Shown: piece after piece, positions 1 to 6,715 of the stretch
How positions within the stretch are numbered: position 1 is the stretch's first letter
How the letters are laid out: every line of letters starts with the position of its first letter
Source of the DNA: Candidatus Heimdallarchaeota archaeon
GTDB taxonomy: Archaea > Asgardarchaeota > Heimdallarchaeia > Heimdallarchaeales > Kariarchaeaceae
Assembly (NCBI GenBank): GCA_029882335.1
Contig: JAOUKW010000018.1
Location: 1 to 20,990 of the forward strand
Direction: 5' to 3'
DNA length: 20,990 nucleotides
Program-made: the position numbers and the translations under genes
Notes under the pieces: generated by a model
What the model was told of the DNA's origin: nothing
Seen by the model: only the letters and a program-made list of their open reading frames with translations
The model's database searches: none

Positions 1-641
1 TGCAATATTTTTCCCTTTTCCATAACAATAATAATATCAGACAAACTTAAGGCTTCTTCTTGATCGTGTGTTACATATACTGCAGTAAGTTTTAATTCAT
101 TTACTAATTTTTTTATTTCCACTCTCATTTCCATTCGAAGTTTTGCATCTAAATTTGATAATGGTTCATCAAATAACAACACGGAAGGTTCAATTACCAA
201 GGCACGAGCAAGTGCCACCCTTTGTTGCTGACCACCGGACAGTTCTGATGGATTTTTTTCGAGTTGATCACCTATAGACATTAAATTAGCAACCCTAGTT
301 ACTTTTTCTTTTATTTCTTCTTTTGGTATTTTTCTCAGTTTTAATCCAAATGCAATATTATGATAAACCGACATATGTGGCCATAGAGCATAATTTTGAA
401 ATACAAACCCAGTATCTCTTTTTTGAGGTGGAACACCTACCACATCCTTGTCATCAAACAATATTTGTCCACCAGTAGGAAAATTGAATCCAGCAATTGA
501 TCGTAAAGTTGTAGTTTTCCCACAGCCACTTGGTCCAAGAAGTGTGGTAATCTTTCCTTCAGGTATTTCAAATGAAATATTATGTAAAGCTGTAAATTGT
601 TCAAATTCAACTTTGAGGTCTTTTAAGCTGATTTTCACCAT
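1..641 (-). CDS. ABC transporter ATP-binding protein, MalK/PotA/FbpC type (partial, 3' end off the window)
   Basis: This is the ATPase subunit of an ABC importer and would power uptake of a small solute from the cytoplasmic face of the membrane. Reading the minus strand from ATG 641 gives 213 uninterrupted residues to the window edge. Visible motifs are Walker A GPSGCGKT (36-43), Q-loop Gln82 in VFQNYALWPHM, signature LSGGQ (134-138), Walker B LLFDE (155-159), D-loop SNLD (162-165) and H-loop His192. The PPQKRDTGFVFQNYALWPHMSV segment is typical of the sugar/spermidine/iron subfamily (MalK, PotA, FbpC), which usually runs to about 350 residues with a C-terminal TOBE domain; that part lies outside the window. 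The substrate cannot be told because the permease and binding-protein genes are not visible. A TATA-like box lies about 32 nt upstream of the start. Family assignment is secure; substrate is open. Confidence 0.95.
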   Translation of the reverse strand, partial: MVKISLKDLKVEFEQFTALHNISFEIPEGKITTLLGPSGCGKTTTLRSIAGFNFPTGGQILFDDKDVVGVPPQKRDTGFVFQNYALWPHMSVYHNIAFGLKLRKIPKEEIKEKVTRVANLMSIGDQLEKNPSELSGGQQQRVALARALVIEPSVLLFDEPLSNLDAKLRMEMRVEIKKLVNELKLTAVYVTHDQEEALSLSDIIIVMEKGKIL

Positions 642-668
642 TGCTGTTTGTTTTATATTTTTAGTCTT

Positions 669-678
669 TATTTAAATA
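669..678 (-). promoter_or_regulatory. TATA-box-like element for the ABC ATPase gene
   Basis: The symmetric archaeal-type TATA sequence TATTTAAATA is centred about 32 nt upstream of the ATG at 641. At normal archaeal spacing, transcription would begin within about 10 nt of the start codon, implying a very short leader. This rests on sequence resemblance and spacing only. The surrounding DNA is very AT-rich, so chance matches are frequent. Confidence 0.35.
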
Positions 679-850
679 TTGTAATGTACAGTTTTTTATG
701 ACAATTAATAAAGAGATATTTCATCCGTTATCGATACACTCAAAGTTGATGAGTTATTTTATTTGAAAAAGTGATTATTCAATAACGCAGACTTTTAATG
801 AATTTAATATCAATATATTGTGCTTGTTGAATAAGTAAAAAGTACTGTTT

Positions 851-876
851 AATTTGTTTTTAACAAATTTTTTGTT
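851..876. repeat. Three alternating inverted half-sites (TTTGTT / AACAAA / TTTGTT)
   Basis: AATTTGTT (851-858) and AACAAATT (862-869) form a perfect 8-bp inverted repeat with a 3-nt spacer. AACAAA (862-867) pairs equally with TTTGTT (871-876), again across 3 nt. The element is therefore three half-sites at a regular 9-bp spacing, about 25 bp upstream of a TATA-like box that precedes the receiver gene. It could be a protein-binding site or a pair of mutually exclusive small hairpins followed by T residues. The function is inferred. Confidence 0.4.
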
Positions 877-900
877 ATTTCAATCGTTTTAATACATATT

Positions 901-910
901 TTTTATATTT
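901..910 (+). promoter_or_regulatory. TATA-box-like element for the receiver-domain gene
   Basis: TTTTATATTT lies about 27 nt upstream of the ATG at 933, the distance expected if transcription starts at or very near the start codon. No Shine-Dalgarno sequence precedes this ATG, which agrees with a leaderless or near-leaderless mRNA. The call rests on position and composition only. Confidence 0.35.
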
Positions 911-932
911 TTCAAATTCGCAACACGTATAG

Positions 933-1295
933 ATGCTTAATTCACATATTTTAATTGTGGATGATGATCCAGATCAATTAAATATCTTAACGTTATATCT
1001 AAAAAAGCAAAATTTTAATGTATTAAGTGCAGAAAATGGCCCTAAAGGAATTCAAATATTCAAGGAAAATATAGAAACTATAGGATTGGTAATTACAGAT
1101 TTACACATGGAAGACATGTCTGGAGAAGTATTTATTGATGAAATATATAAAATTAATCAAAACATCCCTATTCTAGTATTAACTGGAGATCCAATGGCGA
1201 TATCAAAGGAAAATGTCAAAATTAAAGATATTATTAAAAAACCAATTAATTTCTTTTCATTCAAAAAAACAGTTGCTGAATATTTCAAAGAATAA
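933..1295 (+). CDS. Stand-alone CheY-like response regulator receiver protein
   Basis: A single receiver domain of 120 residues with no output domain, expected to be phosphorylated by a histidine kinase and to act through protein-protein contacts in the cytoplasm. The acidic pocket Asp10-Asp11-Asp12, the phospho-accepting Asp56 in VITDLHM, Thr84 and the Lys103-Pro104 pair are all at their usual spacing, so the domain should be functional. Length matches single-domain receivers (about 120-130 residues). No kinase gene is in the window, so the partner is unknown. The gene stands alone between a divergent ABC ATPase and a convergent small ORF. Start ATG 933 is the only one that retains the first beta strand. 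Confidence 0.93.
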   Translation: MLNSHILIVDDDPDQLNILTLYLKKQNFNVLSAENGPKGIQIFKENIETIGLVITDLHMEDMSGEVFIDEIYKINQNIPILVLTGDPMAISKENVKIKDIIKKPINFFSFKKTVAEYFKE

Positions 1296-1351
1296 AAAAT
1301 TGAAAGTAAAATTATTCAACAATTTTAGGCTATAAAGAGTTTTTAAAGTAT

Positions 1352-1603
1352 TTATTTAACGAATTTAGTATAATGTATCGATTCATAATAGGAAGCAGGA
1401 TTTTTCAGATACTGTTCCATTACTGGGTCGATCGTTTTATTCGGATTATTTGATAAAATCTGTAATTTGCGTTCTTTATCATTATTTTTGGAAGGATGAC
1501 GTCCAAAAAGAATTAATTGTTTTACCTTTTTGAAAACACCACTATTTGATTCTAAGGTGCAATTGCAGATTTTTTCCATTTGTTCATTGATTATTACTAC
1601 CAT
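1352..1603 (-). CDS. Small hypothetical protein (83 residues), divergent from a winged-helix regulator gene
   Basis: I do not recognise this protein. It is 83 residues, rich in Lys and Asn, with two Cys in a CNC pair (13-15), no membrane segment and no obvious domain. No larger ORF competes for the interval. It is convergent with the receiver gene and divergent from the winged-helix gene at 1891, and the two share an upstream region full of repeated operator-like motifs. That arrangement is common for a regulator and its target and is the best argument that the ORF is real. Homologues would be needed to confirm it. Confidence 0.45.
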   Translation of the reverse strand: MVVIINEQMEKICNCTLESNSGVFKKVKQLILFGRHPSKNNDKERKLQILSNNPNKTIDPVMEQYLKNPASYYESIHYTKFVK

Positions 1604-1623
1604 TTATTTATTCACGTCCTACA

Positions 1624-1875
1624 TTGACTCAACCATTTTATTCAGTCACCACCAATATAGTTAGTGTTCTACTGAATATTATGTTGGTCAGCAATATACT
1701 AACCACATCAAAAGTATATAAATATATTGACCAGCAATTGACCTAATTATTACTTTTTCCAGTCAAATTATAATAAGTACTTGACTGAATATTGTGTTAT
1801 ATTATTACATATATTGAGTAAGTATCCAACTGAACACACAATGATTTTTATAACACAATATTAAATTATAATAAG
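1624..1875. promoter_or_regulatory. Operator-like repeat array in the divergent intergenic region
   Basis: Several related repeats crowd into about 250 bp. ACTGAATATT followed by A/G then TGTT occurs at 1671-1685 and 1784-1798. A perfect 7-bp inverted repeat CAGTCAA/TTGACTG lies at 1760-1766 and 1781-1787. A perfect 14-bp inverted repeat AATATTGTGTTATA / TATAACACAATATT lies at 1788-1801 and 1849-1862. A perfect 13-bp direct repeat AAATTATAATAAG lies at 1765-1777 and 1863-1875. TTGACC occurs at 1727-1732 and 1738-1743, 11 bp apart, and TGACTGAA-type sites occur at 1641-1648 (inverted) and 1782-1789. Such clustering suggests binding sites for the winged-helix protein encoded immediately downstream, which would then regulate itself and perhaps the small divergent gene. 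The repeats are seen directly; their function is inferred. Confidence 0.6.
1715..1726. promoter_or_regulatory. TATA-like element inside the operator array
   Basis: TATATAAATATA reads almost the same on both strands. GGTCA (1686-1690) lies on its left and TGACC (1729-1732 and 1740-1743) on its right, so the candidate half-sites flank it in opposite orientation. It could serve a long-leader promoter for either divergent gene. A second candidate for the plus-strand gene is TTATAA inside 1863-1875, about 21 nt before the ATG at 1891. Which one is used cannot be told from sequence. Confidence 0.3.
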
Positions 1876-1890
1876 AGAGAACTAGAAATT

Positions 1891-2610
1891 ATGGTAATCG
1901 AAACAGAAAATACCGAGCAAATAATGAATTTATTTAAATTCTGGGATGAATTACCAATGATTAAGAAATATGACATTGTGAATTTTGAAACCTTACGTGA
2001 CCCCATTAGATATGCAATAATTGATACACTTGCCACTGGTATTCAAGACGATCTTTCTGTAGAAGAAAATTCACAAATTATATCTTTCAATGTTCGACAT
2101 GCACTTTCCGCAAAAGAAATTATGAACATTCTCCATGAGAAAAATATAACGGATAAAAATAATAAACAAATTAAGAAAGCAAATCTATATTTTCATCTAC
2201 AAAGATTAGAAAATGACGGATTTATAAAAGTGGTAGAACAAATCCCACAAGGAAAAAGATTCACGTCATATTACGGTAGAACTGCAAGAGCTTTTACTGC
2301 AAACGAAAAAATTGGTGAAAAATATCCAAAAGATTTCTTAGTTGAATTAAGATCCTTGATTATTAAAATAGATACAGAAGGTGAACTAAAAGCAACTACA
2401 TTAGAAAATCTCTTTAACAAATTTGAAAAATTAGACACAAGTGTACATCACCATATTGTTGAAAAATGGATTTCAACCAATGAAAAAGAGATTAGATCGA
2501 TTAATGTAGATATGCGAAAGCTATATGATTTTCTTACCTTTTTGCTGTTTTATAATGAAGATGTATTTGAGATATATAAGGAATTCAGAGAGCTATTAAA
2601 TTTACGTTAA
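1891..2610 (+). CDS. Winged-helix (ArsR-like) transcriptional regulator with a helical C-terminal domain
   Basis: A predicted DNA-binding regulator of 239 residues. Residues about 37-135 form a winged helix: DPIRYAIIDTL (37-47) resembles the first helix of ArsR-like proteins, LSAKEIMNILHE (72-83) is helix 2, KKANLYFHLQRLENDGFIKV (95-114) is the recognition helix and following strand, and PQGKRFTSYYGRTARAF (119-135) is the wing. A loop of about 20 residues (51-71) between helices is longer than usual. Residues 140-239 are helical and probably mediate dimerisation or ligand sensing; I cannot assign them to a family. No metal-binding Cys cluster is visible. The dense repeat array directly upstream suggests autoregulation. 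Confidence 0.85.
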   Translation: MVIETENTEQIMNLFKFWDELPMIKKYDIVNFETLRDPIRYAIIDTLATGIQDDLSVEENSQIISFNVRHALSAKEIMNILHEKNITDKNNKQIKKANLYFHLQRLENDGFIKVVEQIPQGKRFTSYYGRTARAFTANEKIGEKYPKDFLVELRSLIIKIDTEGELKATTLENLFNKFEKLDTSVHHHIVEKWISTNEKEIRSINVDMRKLYDFLTFLLFYNEDVFEIYKEFRELLNLR

Positions 2611-2674
2611 TAGTTCACAATCGATACACAAGTAAAATAAAGGTTTAATTTAATTCAAATAGATAATGGATAGC

Positions 2675-3493
2675 TTAGGAGTTATTATTGCTATCAACTA
2701 ATTGCTTAACGATTGATGCTAATTTAGTAAACCTTTCCTCAACAGCACCTAATCTCTTGTCCATTTCTTCGATCTTTTTGACAACCAATTCTAGTTTGCC
2801 TTGCAATTCCATTGTGGCTTTATTTGAATCTTTTGCTGCTTGAGCAACTGCTTGGATTGCTTGTTTATCTTCTGCAGATGTTGATGAAGATGTTGCACCA
2901 CCAGGTCCGATTAATGAGACACCATCGGGAAGATCAAGTGGAATATCAATATTAAATTTCTTTAATAATCGAGTGGTCATAATATCAAATGCGACATCGA
3001 TATTTAGTCCAGTTTTTGCAGAAGTTTCAAGGAATACAAAAGTAATCCCAGTCTCAAAAGCAACCTGTTGACAGAATTCGATTGCCATTTCATTTGATAC
3101 TTGACGAGTATCTGTCAAATCTGCTTTATTACCCAGTATAACGAATGTATTTATTGTACCTGCAGAATTATCAATACCATCTTTTATCCAAGTACGTAGG
3201 TTACTCATTGTACTACTATCTTGAAGGTCAAATACAAGAAATGCTGCTTGACCACCTTTGTAAAATGCTTTTCTTGCCACTACATATGCGTCTTGACCTG
3301 CAAGATCAAATATTTGTAATTTTATTTTATGACCACCCTTGGGATGGTCCTTACTTGCAAAATCAGCACCGATTGTTTTTGCATATGAGCCACTAAAACC
3401 CTTACCCATATATCTTTCCCTAATACTTGTTTTCCCGACAGCCCCATCCCCCAGCAGTAATATTTTAAAAAGAAATTCTTTTCCTTCACTCAT
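2675..3493 (-). CDS. Rab/Ras-family small GTPase with a C-terminal coiled-coil extension
   Basis: A GTP-binding switch protein, 272 residues. All G motifs are intact: P-loop GDGAVGKT (15-22), switch I Thr40 in TIGADF (a Rab-like signature), DLAGQ (63-67) with the catalytic-type Gln67, NKAD (122-125) and TSAK (157-160). The G domain ends near residue 180. A Gly/Ser-rich linker (about 190-205) leads to a helical, heptad-like segment (about 206-266) rich in Glu, Lys and Leu that should form a coiled coil. The tail ends in Asn/Ser and has no Cys, so Rab-type prenylation is not expected; oligomerisation or binding to a membrane partner is more likely. GTPases of this kind are abundant in Asgard archaea. 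A signal peptidase and a phosphoesterase gene lie upstream on the same strand, with 81-132 bp gaps, so co-transcription is uncertain. Confidence 0.95.
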   Translation of the reverse strand: MSEGKEFLFKILLLGDGAVGKTSIRERYMGKGFSGSYAKTIGADFASKDHPKGGHKIKLQIFDLAGQDAYVVARKAFYKGGQAAFLVFDLQDSSTMSNLRTWIKDGIDNSAGTINTFVILGNKADLTDTRQVSNEMAIEFCQQVAFETGITFVFLETSAKTGLNIDVAFDIMTTRLLKKFNIDIPLDLPDGVSLIGPGGATSSSTSAEDKQAIQAVAQAAKDSNKATMELQGKLELVVKKIEEMDKRLGAVEERFTKLASIVKQLVDSNNNS

Positions 3494-3625
3494 TTAAATC
3501 TTCTCAGAAATATATTCTATAACTAAGATAAAAGTTCTTTCAATGATAATCGATTTTTAGGTTATCAAAACCAAGAAAGTGTTTTTCAGTTTATTAGTTT
3601 ATTGAATATCAATTATTATTATTCT

Positions 3626-4729
3626 TTAATTGTATGTATAATTAAACGCCCAATCAAAGCGGATATCCTCATTAACAAAGAACGTTTTTGTATGAAGTAT
3701 TATAGTCCCATGTAGAATAACGGTTGTATTTGTATTAAATGGAAGGTCATCACCTCCAGCAAATATTATTGAACCACCGACGGTAATAACTCCTCTAAAT
3801 TTTCGATCAATATTCCAGATGGTATGACTTATATCATTTGTACGTTCTTCGTCTAAATACACTAACATATCATATCCAAGTATATTTGAAAAAGATTTTT
3901 GATTATAAATTGTAACTTCTGCTTGAATAAATACGGATTCACTGGCCACAGAATCAATATTATTTATCATCTTCGCAGTATAGGAAATTTTAACCTCTTC
4001 AATACCAACTCCATTTTTTGAAGTATCAGTTTGTAAGAACCCTATAATAATTGAAGGTGAAATTAATAATCCCAGCAAGAATAAAACAATTAATTTATAC
4101 TTTAGTATTAATTCTATTTTTAATTTTAGTTCCTGTAATTGTTTTTGAATTTCGAGACGAATAGTTTCCGAATTTATTTCAATATGCTTGCTCTTTTCTT
4201 CATCATCATCATCTTCCATAAAAAGAGAAATTAACGAAACAATTAATACAATAGTGATTATGATTGTCATAAAAGGATTGTTCTGAACTGCAACTGATAA
4301 ATGCCCAATGTGTGGAATTCGCTGAACTGTAGCACCTAATATATAATCTGCAGTTACCCATGAATTGTTTGTTTTTGTAAGTGAGCCATCATCAGGACGA
4401 TTATTCGTTACTGGGTCATCACCTTTAATTCTAAAGTGCCGTTCACCGTCTGATGAAATTAGAATTTCAATGATTCTATGTATAACAAGTTGTGTTTTGC
4501 CTTCATAAACTATGACATCTCCAACTGCATATTCATGAGCATCCATTTTTTTGATAATAAATAAATCTCCTTGAAAATACGTGGGATACATCGAATTGGG
4601 ATCTGGGTTTTCAATGACAACCAAATTATATCCACTTTTGGATGAAAACCACCCAGTAATAAAAAGGAATAGTAAGAGTCCAATTATTCCCATTGTAAAA
4701 TACTCGATGTGATTTCTTGCAACTTTCAC
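3626..4729 (-). CDS. Signal peptidase I (S26B, SEC11-like) with added membrane helices and C-terminal ectodomain
   Basis: It would cleave signal peptides from proteins exported by Sec on the outer face of the membrane. TM1 spans about 12-27. Ser46 in NSMYPT (45-50) is the nucleophile, followed by GDLFIIKK (54-61) and GDVIVY (70-75). His84-Arg85 replaces the bacterial catalytic Lys, as in archaeal and ER enzymes, and GDD (103-105) is the acidic box. The catalytic region ends near 150, where most archaeal enzymes stop. Here a second helix (153-170), an acidic, Lys-rich cytoplasmic loop (171-211), a third helix (212-231) and a beta-rich domain (232-367) follow, the last predicted to be outside. 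The start is a GTG at 4729; the first in-frame ATG is codon 13 and would cut into TM1. Confidence 0.9.
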   Translation of the reverse strand: MKVARNHIEYFTMGIIGLLLFLFITGWFSSKSGYNLVVIENPDPNSMYPTYFQGDLFIIKKMDAHEYAVGDVIVYEGKTQLVIHRIIEILISSDGERHFRIKGDDPVTNNRPDDGSLTKTNNSWVTADYILGATVQRIPHIGHLSVAVQNNPFMTIIITIVLIVSLISLFMEDDDDEEKSKHIEINSETIRLEIQKQLQELKLKIELILKYKLIVLFLLGLLISPSIIIGFLQTDTSKNGVGIEEVKISYTAKMINNIDSVASESVFIQAEVTIYNQKSFSNILGYDMLVYLDEERTNDISHTIWNIDRKFRGVITVGGSIIFAGGDDLPFNTNTTVILHGTIILHTKTFFVNEDIRFDWAFNYTYN

Positions 4730-4810
4730 ATCTCTTGTTTTGATTTACATATTAAATGATTTTATTAATGTTTAATGGACAAATGGTGCATTAATTTTAT
4801 ATTAAGAACA

Positions 4811-5728
4811 TTATTCACCTACTTCTAATCGATCAGCCAAATAAACTGGAAAACAACATTCTATTACCATTTCTTTAACTTCAGCAATGTCGTATGGAAC
4901 TCGAATTAATTCATGTGATCTTGTTGCAAGATCAACAATCGCATATGCTGCACGAGGGTCTTTATCCCTAGGTTGTCCTACTGCACCAGGATTTACATAT
5001 ACTTTACCAAAATCTGAAAAATATTCTCCTTGTAAATGAGAGTGCCCCACCATAAGATAATCAGTGTCTATCTGCATTAATGCGTTATTTATGGACTGTT
5101 CAAATAGTTGATCTGTTACACCATAGATGTAACCAAAAATTGTTACTGGATCACCATGTACTAGCGTAACACTTGAATACGGAGTTTCTACAATTATTTT
5201 CATTGGTAATTTACTTACCCAATCCTTATTCTCTTCACTTACCTGTGTTTTGTTATGATCCAAAGCAATTTTTGCACCTTCTTGTAATGTTGAATAAAGT
5301 AGTATTTCAGGTTCAATTAAGGCAAAATCATGATTTCCCATTACACAAACATCGACAATTTCTCTAACTTTGTTCAATACTTCGTTTGGTTGTGTATAAT
5401 AACCAACTAAATCACCTAAGCAGAATATTGCATCATACTCTCTTGTTTTTATATCGTTCAATATTGCATTAAATGCGGTCATATTACTATGAATATCAGA
5501 CAATACAATTACTTTTCTAGCATCAATTTTTATTTTTTTCACATCGAAAAGTGATTTTGCTTCTTCTTTTGAACCTTCATCTTCTAGAATCTGATCATTA
5601 GTTACAACTTTTGTTTGTTCTTCACGATTTTTGATATCTATGTCGATTTGTTCAGGATTATTGTCTTCAGATGTACTAATTTTTGTTGTTTCTTCATCGG
5701 TATATATTTTTTTATTGGTATTATCCAA
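4811..5728 (-). CDS. Calcineurin-like metallophosphoesterase (YfcE/MJ0936-like) with acidic N-terminal extension
   Basis: A two-metal phosphoesterase of the small cytoplasmic type. Metal ligands are all present: Asp78 and His80 in SDIHSN, Asp106 in LGDLVGY, Asn132 in GNHD (131-134), His191 in VHGDP, and His229 and His231 in GHSH (228-231); VNPGAVGQPRD (about 245-255) is a usual family ending. Known relatives hydrolyse phosphodiesters or dinucleotides; the substrate here is unknown. Residues 1-70 are Asp/Glu/Lys/Thr-rich and probably disordered, which is unusual for a family of about 160-250 residues. The start is uncertain: TTG 5728 is the first accepted start codon, there is no in-frame ATG before the catalytic domain, and a strong GGGAGG (5764-5769) lies 8 nt before an in-frame ACG (5753-5755). 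Confidence 0.88.
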   Translation of the reverse strand: MDNTNKKIYTDEETTKISTSEDNNPEQIDIDIKNREEQTKVVTNDQILEDEGSKEEAKSLFDVKKIKIDARKVIVLSDIHSNMTAFNAILNDIKTREYDAIFCLGDLVGYYTQPNEVLNKVREIVDVCVMGNHDFALIEPEILLYSTLQEGAKIALDHNKTQVSEENKDWVSKLPMKIIVETPYSSVTLVHGDPVTIFGYIYGVTDQLFEQSINNALMQIDTDYLMVGHSHLQGEYFSDFGKVYVNPGAVGQPRDKDPRAAYAIVDLATRSHELIRVPYDIAEVKEMVIECCFPVYLADRLEVGE

Positions 5729-5763
5729 TTTATTTTCTACATCCTGAGTTTTCGTTTATTTTT

Positions 5764-5769
5764 CCTCCC
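5764..5769 (-). promoter_or_regulatory. Strong Shine-Dalgarno-like GGGAGG upstream of the phosphoesterase gene
   Basis: GGGAGG on the minus strand is among the best ribosome-binding sequences in the window but lies 35 nt before the TTG at 5728. The codon at ideal spacing (8 nt) is ACG 5753-5755, which directly follows an in-frame TAA and is in frame with the phosphoesterase. Either translation begins at a rare codon here or the match is accidental. Confidence 0.35.
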
Positions 5770-5896
5770 ATCAAGCATCTTATTAGATATACAATTGTAA
5801 TTAAATAATGATTTATCTATGTTGTTAATGTTTCATATGTATAATTCATTTATTAAGATAAATTTGGTTATATTAGATACCATACACTAACTCTCT

Positions 5897-6715
5897 TTAA
5901 AATTCCATTTCAGTCTCAATGTGAGTATCAACTATATCCTCATCAGGAAATATGTAATTTGAAAAAACCATTAAAATCACAAATAGAATTAATACCATAC
6001 CAGAGATTAAATATTCTTCAGCTAAATTCCTACCACCACCGTATGAACCAAGTATTCTCCATAGTATTAGATTAATTATAATCGCAACAAATGTTACACC
6101 AAATATATAATTTACAAGTTGTTTGAATATTTGCCTTAATTGTTCAATATTAATATTTTTCTCATTAAGATTTAGATCAAAATTTGATTTCTGAAGTCTT
6201 TCACTTAATGTTTCATAATTAAATAAAGTTTCACTAGTTGCTGGTTGAACAGCTGGTTCAGGCCCAATTGGAGGTGTAGTCGGTTGTAAAGTAGTTAAAG
6301 CTTGAAGACTAAATATTATTACCCAAATGATCTCAATTACCCAAACAGTAGGCGTTAATTTATTTTGAAAGAGTTCTCCAGGTTGAAGTGTAACTTTTGA
6401 TAATTGATGGTCTAAAACATTTGCTAAAATTATTAAAAGTAATACTGGAATTTTCACAGTATTCTTTGCAGATTGATTACTATATCGTGAATAAAATAGG
6501 TGAATTACAATAATACTGATGGTATAAATTTGAATTATTCCACCCATCATCATTAAAAATATCGATGTCCCTAGCAAATAGAGAACATAATCTCGATCAA
6601 AGGCACGTACAACTTCTTTTCCATCATTTGTGGCAAATCGATAGCCTAAGTCATAATAAAGTGATTCTTCTCTATATAATCCTTCAGATACAAATCCTTC
6701 ATCGCTTTTACTCAT
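5897..6715 (-). CDS. Polytopic membrane protein, last gene of the MoxR/DUF58 cluster
   Basis: I do not recognise a family. The 272 residues begin with a charged cytoplasmic segment (1-41), then hydrophobic stretches at about 43-75 (one long or two short helices), 88-100 and 124-140, a Pro-rich loop (143-160) with an amphipathic helical region (165-200), and two more helices at 203-222 and 235-255. The acidic tail ends at Phe272. Its ATG overlaps the TGA of the DUF58 gene by 4 bp, which indicates translational coupling and makes it a likely partner of the MoxR-DUF58 pair. It is the terminal gene of the cluster; 168 bp separate it from the phosphoesterase gene. Confidence 0.8.
   Translation of the reverse strand: MSKSDEGFVSEGLYREESLYYDLGYRFATNDGKEVVRAFDRDYVLYLLGTSIFLMMMGGIIQIYTISIIVIHLFYSRYSNQSAKNTVKIPVLLLIILANVLDHQLSKVTLQPGELFQNKLTPTVWVIEIIWVIIFSLQALTTLQPTTPPIGPEPAVQPATSETLFNYETLSERLQKSNFDLNLNEKNINIEQLRQIFKQLVNYIFGVTFVAIIINLILWRILGSYGGGRNLAEEYLISGMVLILFVILMVFSNYIFPDEDIVDTHIETEMEF

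Noticed and set aside
448..675. 75-residue plus-strand ORF opposite the ABC ATPase
   Set aside because: It is antisense to the Walker A and Q-loop region of a clear ABC ATPase gene.
738..754. ACTCA / TGAGT hairpin in 642-932
   Set aside because: The stem is only 5 bp with no T-tract in the right place.
1296..1326. Possible terminator hairpin (AAAATTG and CAATTTT) after the receiver gene
   Set aside because: Only 7 bp of A/T-dominated stem with a 17-nt loop; within chance for this composition.
3544..3567. TGATAA / TTATCA inverted repeat upstream of the GTPase gene
   Set aside because: Six base pairs with a 12-nt loop is too weak to call an operator.
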